DNA of 45,064 nucleotides from Buchananella hordeovulneris (GTDB taxonomy: Bacteria; Actinomycetota; Actinomycetes; Actinomycetales; Actinomycetaceae): positions 1 to 45,064 of the forward strand of contig NZ_MQVS01000015.1 in assembly GCF_001907235.1 (NCBI RefSeq), written 5' to 3'. Position 1 is the stretch's first letter; each line of letters starts with the position of its first letter. Shown in pieces: positions 16,798 to 26,158 of the stretch. The position numbers and the translations under genes are program-made. Below the pieces are notes generated by a model. That model saw only the letters and a program-made list of their open reading frames with translations. It did no database searches and had not been told where the DNA came from.

Positions 16798-16966
16798 GCC
16801 GCTCCCCTCGGTCTGCCTCTCTTTGATACCGCGCCAACTGCCCGGAGGCAACCGTTGGCTGAGCCAGGGCCGACCCTGCGCGCGCCGGGTTGCCCCAACT
16901 ACGCACCACCCCTACCCGCGCGGGCCCGCCGCCCCAGCTACGCGCCACCGCTTCCCACGTGGGCAC

Positions 16967-17040
16967 CGCCCTAGTTGGCCACCAGGAAAGGACAAGCGCC
17001 AAATACACCGGATAAGGCTCCCCCACTGCCAGTTAGGGCG
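16967..17040 (+). repeat. 74-bp interspersed element, copy A
   Basis: It begins CGCCCTAGTTGGCCA and ends TGCCAGTTAGGGCG. The ends pair over 12 positions if G-U wobbles are allowed. The central core is GCGCCAAATACACCGGAT. It is nearly identical to copy B at 17093 and has the same length and core as inverted copy C at 39515. Confidence 0.85.
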
Positions 17041-17092
17041 AGCCCCCGCCAGCACGGCCCCCAGCCGCGGCCACCCCTACCCGCGCGGGCAC

Positions 17093-17166
17093 CGCCCTAG
17101 TTGGCCACCAGGGAAGGACAAGCGCCAAATACACCGGATAAGGCTCCCCCACTGCCAGTTAGGGCG
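17093..17166 (+). repeat. 74-bp interspersed element, copy B
   Basis: It differs from copy A by a single base in 74 by my reading (CCAGGGAAGG for CCAGGAAAGG). It is in the same orientation, 126 bases downstream, and sits 89 bases before the helicase start. Confidence 0.85.
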
Positions 17167-17254
17167 AGCCCCCGCCGGTACAACCCTGGCTGGGAGCGGT
17201 CCGGCCCGCGCCGAACCCCCACCCAGCACGGCCCCGGCCCGGGAGCGCCATAAG

Positions 17255-20200
17255 ATGGCGGGCATGCATAGTTCTGCCTCCGCCGAGCGGTCGCGGCGCG
17301 GGCAGCGCCGCTCACCCCGCCCCGCCGCCCGCTTTACGCCCGCCCAGGTGGCGGCGCGCGCCGCCGCGGTGCCTGCCATCAGCTACCCGCCGCAGCTGCC
17401 GGTCTCGGCCAGGCACGAGGAAATCATGGCGGCACTGGCAGCGCACCAGGTGGTGATCGTGGCGGGGGCGACCGGTTCGGGCAAAACCACCCAGCTACCA
17501 AAGATGTGCCTAGAACTCGGACGCGGGATCAAAGGCCTGATCGGCCACACCCAGCCCCGGCGCATCGCCGCCCGCTCGGTTGCCGAACGCCTGGCCTTCG
17601 AGCTGGATACGGAGATCGGGCAGACTGTCGGCTACCAGGTGCGGTTCACGGACGAGGTGGGGCCGAACACCCTGGTCAAGCTCATGACTGACGGCATCTT
17701 GCTGGCCGAGGTGCAGCGCGACCCGCTGCTGCGCCGCTACGACACGATCATCGTTGACGAAGCGCACGAACGCAGCCTCAACATCGATTTCATCCTCGGC
17801 TACCTGGCGCGCCTGGCCCCGCAACGCCCAGACCTGAAGATCATCATCACCTCGGCCACGATCGATGCGCAGCGTTTCGCCGACCACTTCTCCCAGTTCA
17901 CTGCCGAACCGGTGCCCATCATTGAGGTCTCGGGACGCACCTACCCGGTGGAGATCCGCTACCGTCCCCTGCTGCCCGAGTCAGCAGACGACGCGGACGA
18001 AACAGAGGAGACTGACAGCTCAACCTCGCTGCTGCCCGCCGACCCCGCCCGCCTGGACGGCGGCGAGATAGCGCCCGCCGAGGAAATCGATCAGGTCACC
18101 GGCATCCTGGGGGCGGTCGACGAACTGCTGGCGGAGGGCGACGGAGACATCCTGGTGTTCCTTGCCGGGGAGCGCGACATTCGGGACACACACCGGGCAC
18201 TCATCGACCACTTGGGGTCTCGCTACGCCCCGGAGGGGGCCGCGCGGGCGGTGCGCCCCGACGCGGTGGAGGTGCTGCCGTTGTTCGCCCGCTTGACGAG
18301 TGCCGAGCAGCATCGGGTCTTCGCTCCACATTCGCGGCAGCGGATCGTGTTGGCCACCAACGTGGCGGAGACGTCGCTGACGGTGCCGGGCATTCGCTAC
18401 GTCATCGACCCCGGCCTAGCCCGCATCTCTCGCTTCTCGCACCGCACGAAGGTGCAGCGCCTCCCGATCGAACCGGTCTCGCGGGCCAGCGCGGATCAGC
18501 GAGCCGGGCGGTGTGGACGGGTGGCGGACGGGATTGCCATCCGCTTGTATTCGGCGCGCGATTTTGCCTCCCGCCCCGAGTTCACCGAGCCGGAGATTTT
18601 GCGCACCTCGCTGGCGAGCGTCATCCTGCAAATGACCGCCCTGGGCCTGGGCAGGGTGGAGGACTTTCCGTTCGTGGACCCGCCAGAAAAACGGGCAGTG
18701 CGCGACGGGGTGGCGCTGCTGACCGAGATCGGGGCGCTGGAACTGGACGGGGCCGAGCCGCGGCTGACAAAGATTGGTCGCCGTTTGGCCTCCCTGCCGA
18801 TCGATCCGCGCCTGGCCCGCATGCTGTTGGCGGCCGCCGAGTTGGGGTGTGCGGCCGAGGTGCTGGTGATCGTGGCGGCCCTGTCGATGCAGGATGTGCG
18901 CGAGCGCCCGGCCGAGCGGGCCGCCGAGGCCGACGCCGCCCACCGTCGTTTCACCAACCCGCACAGCGACTTCCTGACCTACGTGACGCTGTGGCGTTAT
19001 ATCCGCACGCAGCAGCGGGAGTTGTCGGGCAGCGCGTTTCGCCGCATGTGCCGCGCCGAGTTCTTGCACTACCTGCGGGTGCGCGAGTGGCAGGATCTCG
19101 TCACGCAGTTGCGGAGCCTGGCCCGGCCGCTCGGCTTGCAGCTGGCGCCGCTCCCCCTGCCGGACACCGAGGATTTGGTGCGTGCCGCGCTCGCGGCCGG
19201 GGAGCTGACGGGCGGGGCGGGCACGTCGTCGGCGGTGGCGGCGGCTGTCGTGCAGTTCGCGGCGTCGGCGCGCGGCGGGGATCCCGACGCCATCCACCAG
19301 GCCCTCTTAACTGGCTTGCTGTCCAACATTGGTTCGTGGGACGAGCGGCGCAGCGAATACACGGGGCCGCGTGGCACCCGGTTCGTCATCTGGCCGGGTT
19401 CGGGGCTGGCCAAGGCGAAGAAGAATCCCAGCTGGGTGATGACCGCGGAGCTGGTGGAGACTTCGCGCCTGTTCGCTCGCACCGTGGCGCGTATTGACCC
19501 GGGGTGGGTGGAGAAGTTGGCGGGGCCGTTGCTGGCCCGCTCGTACGACGCACCCCACTGGTCCAAGCGCAACGGCGCGGCCATGATCAACGAGAAGGTC
19601 ATGCTGTATGGACTGACGTTGGCGGCGGGCCGCCCGGTGTTGCTGGGGCGGCTGGGCAGTGAACTGATCGGGGACGTGACGGCCCAGGAGTTGGCGCGCG
19701 AGATGTTCATTCGCCACGCCTTGGTGGAGGGGCAGTGGCACGGGCGGCACGCGTTCGTGGCCGAGAACGCTCGCCGGGTGGCGCAGGCCGAGGAGGTGGA
19801 GCGGCGCTCGCGCACGCACGGGCTGGTGGCTGACGCCGAGGCCCGCTGCGCGTTCTTTGCCGCCCGGGTGCCGCCGGACATTATTTCGGCGCGTCACTTC
19901 GATGCTTGGTGGAAGACTGCCCGCCGCCGCGAACCCGACTTGTTGACGTACCCGCCGGAGTTGCTGGCTCCCCGGGGGGCGGGCGTGGAGGGGTTCCCTG
20001 ACGTGTGGCGGCAGGGCGAGCACGAACTGGAGTTGCGTTACGAGTTCACGCCGGGGCGGCACGACGACGGTGTCACTGTCGTCATTCCCGTCGAGGTGCT
20101 GCCGCAGTTGACCCCGGCGGGTTTCGACTGGATGGTGCCGGGGCTGTTGAACGAGCTGGTAGTGGCTACCGTGCGGGCTTTGCCGAAGGCGGTGCGCCGG

Positions 20201-21952
20201 GAGCTGGTGCCCGCCCCCGATGTGGCCGCCGCGGTGGCCGCCTGGTTGCGGCAGCGCGGCTACGGCCCCGCCGGGGCGGGCTTTGGTGGAGAGGTATTGT
20301 CGGCGGCGGACGCGGCGGACCCAGCGACGGCCGGGTCGAACGCGGCGGAGGCCGGGTCAGACGCGGCGGGGGATGATCTCGCCCCGACCGGAGCGGATGC
20401 GGCGCGCAGCCAAGGGGCGACCGCGGGCGCTGCTGGGGCCGGGGCCGCTGGGCCTGGGGGCGCCGACGGCGGCCGAGCGGGCCGCGTGACCTTAGTGCCG
20501 GGCAATTCGATGCGCGACGCCTGGGCCGCCTTGCGGGCCGAGGCCGAGGCCCGTGAGGCAGCCAAGGCGGCGGCTCGGCGGCAGGCGGCGCGCGCCGTCG
20601 ACCCCGCGCCCGCCGCCACCGACCCGAGTTTCCGGGCGGCGTTTACCCGCGCGGTGCAGGCCGTGCGGGGCGTGAGCATCCCGGAGTCCGCGTGGCGCTC
20701 GGTGTCCCTGCCCGCCCACCTGACGATGACTTTCCGGATCGTCTCCGGTCGCGGGGCAGTGCTTGGCGAGGGCAAGGACCTGGCCGAGCTCCAGCGGGAG
20801 CTGGCGCCGAGCGCCCGCAGCGCCGTCCGGCAGGTCGTGCGCGGGGCGCTGGCATTGGCGTTGGAGGAGGCCACCGCCCAGCGGGCAGCCGGGCAGGCGC
20901 AACGCAATGCTGCCCGCAAGCCGGGGAAGGGCGAGCGCGCCCAGCGCCCGGGAGCCCCGGGCGGACCGGCGGCGGAGCCTGCCGCTCCGGCCGTTCCCGC
21001 CGCGGACGCCGCGGCGGCTGCCGCGCCTGCCGGTGCCCAGCTGCCGCACCAGGGGGAGGTCGTGCAGGCCACCGGCCTGACTCGCTTCCCGGATGCGCCG
21101 CTGCCGCGCGTGGTCAGCCGGTCCGTCGGCGGGTTGACCGTGCGCGGTTACCCCGCCCTGACGGCCCAAGCGGGGGGCCGGATGGCCGACGTCGTCGTCC
21201 ACTCGACGCAGTCCGCTGCCCTGGCCGCCCACCCGGGCGGGCTGCGGGCACTGCTGCTGGCGCAGCTGGAGCTGCCGGTGGCGCGGGTGACGAGCCGGTG
21301 GTCGGGAGCGCAGGCCCTGTCGCTGGCGGCCAGTCCCTACCCGCACACCGAGGCGTTGGTGGCCGATGCCCAGTGGGCGGCAACGGGCATCGTGCTGGAT
21401 CAGTGGGCACAGCGCACCGGGGTCGCGTTAGACGAAGTGCGGGACGCCCAACAGTTTGCGCCGCTGCTGGACTTCGCCCGCCAGGCGTTGGAGGACGAGG
21501 TCTATCGGGTCCTGCGGTGGTGCGCGGCGGCTTTCGACGAGGCACGCGCCGTGGACAGGGCGCTGGCGGCCACTAAGTCGCTGGCTTTGCTGGGGGTGGC
21601 CAGTAGTGTGCGGGAGCACGTGCGAGGCCTCTTGTCGCCGACCTTCCTGCGGCAGGTGCCGGTCGGGCAGCTGGTGCATCTGCCGCGCTACCTCAAGGGC
21701 GCCTTGCGGCGATTGCAACGCGCCGAGGGTGATCCGCGCGCCGACGACCAGGCGGCCTGGGTCATCGACCAGTTGACCGAGGAGCTGGAGGCCGCCCGCG
21801 CCGCCGCAGCGGGGGACGACGCCCGCCAGGCCTGCCTAGAGCAGGTGCGGTGGCTGATTGAGGAGTTGCGCGTCAGTCTGTTCGCGCAACAGCTGGGCAC
21901 TCCCGTGAAGGTCAGCGAGAAACGAGTGCGGGCGGCGCTGGCGGCCTGCTGA
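17255..21952 (+). CDS. hrpA: HrpA-type DEAH-box ATP-dependent RNA helicase
   Basis: A 1,565-residue superfamily 2 helicase. Motifs run in order: Walker A GATGSGKT (71-78), QPRRIAARSVAERL, DEAHERS (Asp168), ITSATIDAQRF, TNVAETSLTVPGI and QRAGRCGR (from 415). The HA2 and OB-like parts follow, then the large C-terminal DUF3418-type region of HrpA proteins. E. coli HrpA (about 1,300 residues) rescues collided ribosomes on mRNA, which is the likely role here. Two Ala/Gly/Pro-rich inserts (about 1010-1075 and 1215-1265) explain the extra length. The start is ATG 17255 with GGGAG ten bases upstream; ATG 17264 is possible. The upstream open frame covers repeats and is not coding. Confidence 0.93.
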   Translation: MAGMHSSASAERSRRGQRRSPRPAARFTPAQVAARAAAVPAISYPPQLPVSARHEEIMAALAAHQVVIVAGATGSGKTTQLPKMCLELGRGIKGLIGHTQPRRIAARSVAERLAFELDTEIGQTVGYQVRFTDEVGPNTLVKLMTDGILLAEVQRDPLLRRYDTIIVDEAHERSLNIDFILGYLARLAPQRPDLKIIITSATIDAQRFADHFSQFTAEPVPIIEVSGRTYPVEIRYRPLLPESADDADETEETDSSTSLLPADPARLDGGEIAPAEEIDQVTGILGAVDELLAEGDGDILVFLAGERDIRDTHRALIDHLGSRYAPEGAARAVRPDAVEVLPLFARLTSAEQHRVFAPHSRQRIVLATNVAETSLTVPGIRYVIDPGLARISRFSHRTKVQRLPIEPVSRASADQRAGRCGRVADGIAIRLYSARDFASRPEFTEPEILRTSLASVILQMTALGLGRVEDFPFVDPPEKRAVRDGVALLTEIGALELDGAEPRLTKIGRRLASLPIDPRLARMLLAAAELGCAAEVLVIVAALSMQDVRERPAERAAEADAAHRRFTNPHSDFLTYVTLWRYIRTQQRELSGSAFRRMCRAEFLHYLRVREWQDLVTQLRSLARPLGLQLAPLPLPDTEDLVRAALAAGELTGGAGTSSAVAAAVVQFAASARGGDPDAIHQALLTGLLSNIGSWDERRSEYTGPRGTRFVIWPGSGLAKAKKNPSWVMTAELVETSRLFARTVARIDPGWVEKLAGPLLARSYDAPHWSKRNGAAMINEKVMLYGLTLAAGRPVLLGRLGSELIGDVTAQELAREMFIRHALVEGQWHGRHAFVAENARRVAQAEEVERRSRTHGLVADAEARCAFFAARVPPDIISARHFDAWWKTARRREPDLLTYPPELLAPRGAGVEGFPDVWRQGEHELELRYEFTPGRHDDGVTVVIPVEVLPQLTPAGFDWMVPGLLNELVVATVRALPKAVRRELVPAPDVAAAVAAWLRQRGYGPAGAGFGGEVLSAADAADPATAGSNAAEAGSDAAGDDLAPTGADAARSQGATAGAAGAGAAGPGGADGGRAGRVTLVPGNSMRDAWAALRAEAEAREAAKAAARRQAARAVDPAPAATDPSFRAAFTRAVQAVRGVSIPESAWRSVSLPAHLTMTFRIVSGRGAVLGEGKDLAELQRELAPSARSAVRQVVRGALALALEEATAQRAAGQAQRNAARKPGKGERAQRPGAPGGPAAEPAAPAVPAADAAAAAAPAGAQLPHQGEVVQATGLTRFPDAPLPRVVSRSVGGLTVRGYPALTAQAGGRMADVVVHSTQSAALAAHPGGLRALLLAQLELPVARVTSRWSGAQALSLAASPYPHTEALVADAQWAATGIVLDQWAQRTGVALDEVRDAQQFAPLLDFARQALEDEVYRVLRWCAAAFDEARAVDRALAATKSLALLGVASSVREHVRGLLSPTFLRQVPVGQLVHLPRYLKGALRRLQRAEGDPRADDQAAWVIDQLTEELEAARAAAAGDDARQACLEQVRWLIEELRVSLFAQQLGTPVKVSEKRVRAALAAC

Positions 21953-21980
21953 CCGGGGCCGCGCCGGTGGGAGCCGATCG

Positions 21981-21997
21981 GACGCCGGGTGGGCGTC
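21981..21997 (+). terminator. Weak hairpin after hrpA
   Basis: GACGCC and GGCGTC pair around a five-base loop, 28 bases after the hrpA stop and touching the first palindrome of the operator array. It is short and without a T-run, so termination is only possible. Confidence 0.35.
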
Positions 21998-22120
21998 TCA
22001 GTGTATACAGTGAGCCCCTCAGTGAACTACACTGAGACCGTCAGTGTATACACTGAGAACATCACTGTATACAGTGAGCCCCTCAGTGAACTACACTGAG
22101 GCCGTCACTGAATGCACTGA
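21997..22120. promoter_or_regulatory. Array of six phased palindromic operator-like sites
   Basis: Six 16-19-base palindromes stand in a row: 21997-22014, 22018-22036, 22040-22057, 22062-22077, 22082-22100 and 22105-22120. Sites 3 and 4 are perfect (TCAGTGTATACACTGA and TCACTGTATACAGTGA). Sites 2 and 5 are identical (CTCAGTGAACTACACTGAG). Site 6 is degenerate (TCACTGAATGCACTGA). Centres are 21-21.5 bases apart, two helical turns, so a protein could coat one DNA face. The array ends about 100 bases before the AlbA/ATPase gene, which is the natural candidate for control. Confidence 0.8.
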
Positions 22121-22217
22121 AGGCAGCGGCGGGGCCCGCTGGGCAAATAGCCCACGAGGAGCCCAAAAACAACCCCCTTGTCCCACGTTTCCCAGACAGG
22201 GCACGGAAGGAGTGTCA

Positions 22218-23981
22218 GTGAGCAGCAACGACATCGATTCCTACGTGACGAGCACGATCGCCCGCCTCCGCCTGCTGGGAAGTGACGACTCTCGAGTGGA
22301 AGTAAAGTCTGCCGCGAAGGGCCTGCCTAAATCCACCTGGGAAACAGTCTCTGCATTTGCCAACACCGAGGGCGGCATGCTGATATTCGGCATCGACGAA
22401 GAGCAGGGATTCTCTCCGAGCGCCACCTTCGACCCCGAGGCGATAGTTAATCAAATAGAGGCGGGCTTACGCGCGGGGGCAGACGCGAAGGTCACTCCTC
22501 CACCACCCCACGACATTCAGACCGCAGTCTTTGAAGATTCTCCCGTGGTGACACTCGAGGTAGCTTCCCTCCGGGAGGATATCGGCGCCCAGCTCCCCTG
22601 TTTTGTGACCAAGAGGGGCATTAAAGATGGAAGCTATAAACGGGTGCATGACCAGGACAAGCGCCTATCCCCTTACGAGATATACAGTCTGCAAAACCTG
22701 CACCTGCCCACCGACACCGACAGCCAAGCCGTCCCTGATACCAGCTTGGCGGACTTGGCTGAAGAACAGGTGCAAGCGGTATTGCGGACGCTTCGTTCCC
22801 AGGGCTCTCGCGCGCTGGATGGCATTGCGGACGGTGACATGGCGGCCGCCCTGCAACGCATAAACATCCTAACCAGTGCTGGCGACTGCACACTGGCGGG
22901 CTTTCTCTCTCTCAGCCGTTACCCGCAACAGCGCTTCCCCCAGCTGACTGTGGATGTGGCCAGCTATCCAACCACCAGGAAGTCTGCAGAAGCGGGAGTG
23001 CGCACGCTGGATCGCCGCACATGTGATGGCCCGCTTCCACTCATGATCGAAGATGCGGTTCACGCGGTGGCCAGAAACCTAAAACATAAACGCCGGATTG
23101 TGGGAGCTGAGAGCGAAGACGTGCTCGAGATCCCACTAGAGGTTCTCCGAGAAGCAATCACTAATGCCGTCACCCATCGGGACTACTCTCCACTGGCGAC
23201 CGGGCAGCAGGTCGCGGTCGACATATACCCCGACCGGGTAGAGGTTATTAACCCAGGAGGTTTGCGAGGCACACGCACCATCGCCAATATCGATGAGGGT
23301 CGTTCCGATTCCCGCAACCCCAACCTGGCAAAACTCCTCACTCACGTACCCAGTGCCAGCAACGCTGGCCCAGTTTGCGAGAATCTGGGTTCCGGCGTAC
23401 CACGCATGATGAACGCCATGCGCGAGCACGGTCTACCCACCCCCGATTACACGCACTCAACTCTCGAAAACGTGCACGTGGTGCTGCATCGCTTCGGCCT
23501 GCTCGACCCAGAGATCAACAGCTGGCTGGCCAGTTTGCCAAATAGCCCACAGGACGAGGGACTACGAAAATGTTTGGCGCTGACGAAACGAGATGGGAGC
23601 ATCTCTGTCCCCCAGCTGCGCCAACAGCTGGGACTAGATTCCGACGTCGCCCGCGACATGCTCTCCCAGCTAGTTGCTGACAACCTGCTCATTGGCCGGG
23701 GCGACGGCCCCTTCACTCTGGCCGCCCCGTCCCAAACGCTAGCGAGTAGCGGACTGCGGTGGGCGGTCCTCAACGCGCTCAGCAAGCGGGAGGCGCGCAC
23801 GATCCACGAGGTGGCACAGGAGACTGGAAAGTCCCCCGGTACTTTGCGGCCGGTGCTGCGCGCCCTGGTAGCAGCTGGCCTGGTGCAGGCCACCGCGCCA
23901 CCGTCCAGCCGCAACCGGGCGTACCTGCTAGCCAGCGAGAATACTTCGACGCTGGGAGCCACCGATCAGATAGACGCATGA
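22218..23981 (+). CDS. Schlafen/AlbA_2 domain plus GHKL-type ATPase, RecG-like regulator family
   Basis: A 587-residue protein. Residues 10-150 match the AlbA_2 (Schlafen-type) domain: RVEVKSAAKGLPKSTWETVS, then AFANTEGGMLIFGIDEEQ. The central part carries a HATPase_c_4 ATP-binding region: REAITNAVTHRDYS (311-324, with Asn316), VEVINPGGLRG and NLGSGVPRM. Two winged-helix stretches close the protein (about 450-515 and 518-580). Such proteins are annotated as ATP-binding regulators or RecG-like and often sit in defence or mobile regions. The start is GTG 22218 with GGAAGGAG five bases upstream; an open frame to 22044 crosses the operator array and is rejected. It is somewhat less GC-rich than hrpA. 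It probably binds nucleic acid, and autoregulation at the array is an inference. Confidence 0.85.
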   Translation: MSSNDIDSYVTSTIARLRLLGSDDSRVEVKSAAKGLPKSTWETVSAFANTEGGMLIFGIDEEQGFSPSATFDPEAIVNQIEAGLRAGADAKVTPPPPHDIQTAVFEDSPVVTLEVASLREDIGAQLPCFVTKRGIKDGSYKRVHDQDKRLSPYEIYSLQNLHLPTDTDSQAVPDTSLADLAEEQVQAVLRTLRSQGSRALDGIADGDMAAALQRINILTSAGDCTLAGFLSLSRYPQQRFPQLTVDVASYPTTRKSAEAGVRTLDRRTCDGPLPLMIEDAVHAVARNLKHKRRIVGAESEDVLEIPLEVLREAITNAVTHRDYSPLATGQQVAVDIYPDRVEVINPGGLRGTRTIANIDEGRSDSRNPNLAKLLTHVPSASNAGPVCENLGSGVPRMMNAMREHGLPTPDYTHSTLENVHVVLHRFGLLDPEINSWLASLPNSPQDEGLRKCLALTKRDGSISVPQLRQQLGLDSDVARDMLSQLVADNLLIGRGDGPFTLAAPSQTLASSGLRWAVLNALSKREARTIHEVAQETGKSPGTLRPVLRALVAAGLVQATAPPSSRNRAYLLASENTSTLGATDQIDA

Positions 23982-24075
23982 CACGAAAGTGCACTCTCGC
24001 GGAAGAGAGACACGGACAAATCCCACGCATGCACACTCCATGCTCGAAAGCTCGCCAACACAGGCAGAGCTTGAG

Positions 24076-24089
24076 TTAGGGTTACCTAA
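24076..24089 (+). promoter_or_regulatory. DtxR/IdeR-like iron box
   Basis: TTAGGGTTACCTAA has the TTAGG-N4-CCTAA layout of the core of DtxR/IdeR operators in actinobacteria. It lies 23 bases before the GTG start of the DUF364-type gene, where bound Fe-regulator would block expression. It is shorter than the full 19-base consensus. Confidence 0.55.
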
Positions 24090-24112
24090 ATACCCACAGG
24101 GAGAGGGCCACA

Positions 24113-24871
24113 GTGAGCGACGCTTGGGAAATCTACGACCGGTTAATCGAACCCATTCCGGCTGGGGTGCGGGTGGACAGTGCCGGGGTGGGCGAGAAAT
24201 GGTGCTGGGTCCTCAGCAGTGAGGGTGGCCTCGGTGTTGCCCTGAAGATGCCCCTCACCACCCGCCCGGCTCGCTTGCCCTTGACGGAGCTGACTGGTCG
24301 CGACCTGCGGGAAGTCGCCCAGTTGGCGAAGAGCTGGAACTTCTTGGAGGCGGGACTCGGCATGGCGGCCATCAACGCCTGGTGGGGCCAGCCGGAGCGG
24401 GTTGCCGCCCACGGCTACCAGCCGTGCGTCGAGAACAATTGGGCCCGGACCTTCCACGCCTTCCAAGACCAGACGGCAGGCAAACGGGTGGCGATAATTG
24501 GCCATTTTCCCTTCGCCCCGGCGGCTCTGCCGCACGTCGCCGAACTGGCCATCCTGGAGCGTTTCCCCGTGGCGGGCGACTACCCCGACCCGGCCAGCGA
24601 ATATCTGCTCCCCGCAATGGACTACGTTTTCATCACCGGCTCGGTCTTTGTCAACAAAACGGCGCCGCGCCTGCTAGAACTCAGCCGCGCCGCGCACACG
24701 GTGCTGGTGGGCCCCTCCACGCCTGCCGCGCCGTGGCTGCACGAGTACGGCGTGGACGAGTTGACCGCGTTCGTTACCCACTCCCCCGCGCCGATGAGCC
24801 GCATCTTGGAGTCCGGGGTGCACGACGGCTGGTACGCCTACGGCCACCGCATGCAGCATCTGCCCACCTGA
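24113..24871 (+). CDS. DUF364 (putative heavy-metal chelation) domain protein
   Basis: A 252-residue cytoplasmic protein with a DUF4213-like N-terminal part (1-90) and a Rossmann-like DUF364 C-terminal domain. The family pattern is visible in GKRVAIIGHFPF, MDYVFITGSVFVNKT, LLELSRAAHTVLVGPSTP and the cysteine-free end. Family members occur beside metal or siderophore transporters and are predicted to handle a metal or its chelate; no reaction is proven to my knowledge. The start is GTG 24113 with GGGAGAGG about seven bases upstream. The iron box in front predicts derepression when iron is scarce. The neighbour on the right is convergent, so this is a single-gene unit. Confidence 0.8.
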   Translation: MSDAWEIYDRLIEPIPAGVRVDSAGVGEKWCWVLSSEGGLGVALKMPLTTRPARLPLTELTGRDLREVAQLAKSWNFLEAGLGMAAINAWWGQPERVAAHGYQPCVENNWARTFHAFQDQTAGKRVAIIGHFPFAPAALPHVAELAILERFPVAGDYPDPASEYLLPAMDYVFITGSVFVNKTAPRLLELSRAAHTVLVGPSTPAAPWLHEYGVDELTAFVTHSPAPMSRILESGVHDGWYAYGHRMQHLPT

Positions 24872-24940
24872 CCGCGTGAACTCGGCCGGTCTGGGGACCA
24901 AACCTCCCAGCCGCACCAGGGGCCAAGCCTCCCGCCCCGC

Positions 24941-26158
24941 CTAGCTAACGACGCTTGCCCCCGTGGCGGCGGTGACGCTCACGCGGGAGGCGAAGTTGGC
25001 GCCCGCAAAGGTCGCCCCCGGGCCGAATTTGGCCGTGTCGAAGGAGGTGAGTTGCGCGTCCAGTAGGTCGTCGAGGTAGCGGGGCCGCTGCCGTCCGGGC
25101 AGGAAGGTTGTGTCGCGAAAATCGGCGGCAGCTCCCAGGCGCGCGCCGTAGAAGCTGGCGGCCAACTCGAAACGTGCGGCACGGAAGCAGGGGGCGGCAG
25201 CGAACCGGGCGAACGGGAACATGGCGTAGCCGCGAAACACGGCCCGGTGAAAGCTCACCTCCGGGCCAAAGCGGGCGGACGAGAAGTAGGTGTCGGAGGG
25301 CGGCGGCTGATAGCCGTCGACCGCCGGGCCGCCGGGCGGCGCTGCGGCGAAGAGACAATCGGAGAAGTCAGCGCGCGCCCCAAAGCGACTGTGGGCAAAG
25401 GTGGTGCGGCGGGCAAAGCTGGCCTGCCGGAAACTGGCAGCCGCACCGAACTTCGCCTGCGAGCAGTCGACCGCGGAGCGGAAGCGGGCCGACGAAAAGT
25501 CCGGCCCATCCCGGAAGGTTGCCCCACGCAGTTGCACCTCGCCGTCCAACACGGCGCCCGCGAAACACACGGGCCCGGCAAAGTAGCAATCGGCCCAGTT
25601 CACGTTGGCCGTCAAGTGGACGCCGCGCAGATCAAAGCCGCACTGTGCCCAGGACGACGCGGGGACTACGGGTTCCTTCGGCGCGGCGCCCGCCGACGGC
25701 ACCCCCGTCGCCGACGCGCTCGGCTGGCGACTGGCGGCTCGCATAGCCCGCCCCCGCGCCAGATGCCGCGCGATCTCGGCTAGGACGAGGGCCTGCACGG
25801 GGTCGGCCGGGGCGGAGACACCAGGCTCCGCCGTCCTCGGGGGCACCGCGCCTGCCGCCACCGCGTTATTTTCTTGCGGCGCCTCGGCCCGCACCGTCCC
25901 CGGCCCTGCCGCCGTCCCGGCGCGCAGGTGGGCGCACAGCAGGTCAACCACGCGCTGTTTGTAGCGACCCTGGTAAGTGTCAGCAATTGCCACCAGCTCC
26001 CGCACTGCGGATAGGCGCGCGGGGGTGGCCGCAGCCCCGCGCGTCAGCTGTTGTTCGGCCGCCTGCAGTCGGCATGCGGCCGTGCGTCGCCGGGCGGGTG
26101 CCAGCCGCAGCCAGCCCGCGGCCAACCAGCTGGTCAGCTGCCGCCACCGCGCAGTCAT
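24941..26158 (-). CDS. Pentapeptide-repeat protein
   Basis: A 405-residue protein. After an N-terminal basic helical part (1-80) and a low-complexity Ala/Pro stretch, residues 170-400 show pentapeptide repeats with a central Phe or Leu. Examples are CYFAGPVCFAGAVL, ATFRDGPDFSSARF, AKFGAAASFRQASF and AKFGPGATFAGANF. These fold as a right-handed beta-helix. The repeats are interrupted around 280-300 by a Pro-rich loop. Family functions range from gyrase protection to scaffold roles, and nothing here singles one out. The start is ATG 26158 behind GGGAGGAGG. It is convergent with the DUF364 gene and divergent from the DUF5682 gene. Confidence 0.8.
   Translation of the reverse strand: MTARWRQLTSWLAAGWLRLAPARRRTAACRLQAAEQQLTRGAAATPARLSAVRELVAIADTYQGRYKQRVVDLLCAHLRAGTAAGPGTVRAEAPQENNAVAAGAVPPRTAEPGVSAPADPVQALVLAEIARHLARGRAMRAASRQPSASATGVPSAGAAPKEPVVPASSWAQCGFDLRGVHLTANVNWADCYFAGPVCFAGAVLDGEVQLRGATFRDGPDFSSARFRSAVDCSQAKFGAAASFRQASFARRTTFAHSRFGARADFSDCLFAAAPPGGPAVDGYQPPPSDTYFSSARFGPEVSFHRAVFRGYAMFPFARFAAAPCFRAARFELAASFYGARLGAAADFRDTTFLPGRQRPRYLDDLLDAQLTSFDTAKFGPGATFAGANFASRVSVTAATGASVVS

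Larger units (their letters stand above)
16798..17254. other. Repeat-rich gap between divergent genes
   Basis: This 457-base gap separates the divergent coiled-coil and helicase genes. It holds two copies of a 74-bp element (listed separately) within a longer tandem duplication. CCACCCCTACCCGCGCGGGC occurs near 17071, and a near copy occurs near 16908. The helicase reading frame happens to stay open through it, but there is no start signal until 17255. Confidence 0.7.

Noticed and set aside
16676-17254. An N-terminal extension of the HrpA helicase
   Set aside because: The open frame crosses the 74-bp repeats and gives duplicated Arg/Pro-rich peptide. The ribosome-binding site and family homology begin at 17255.
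21997-22120. A CRISPR array
   Set aside because: Units are adjacent 16-19-base palindromes with 3-5-base gaps. There are no spacers and no cas genes.
22044-22217. An extended start for the AlbA/ATPase gene
   Set aside because: It would translate the operator array. GTG 22218 has a strong ribosome-binding site and the domain begins right after.
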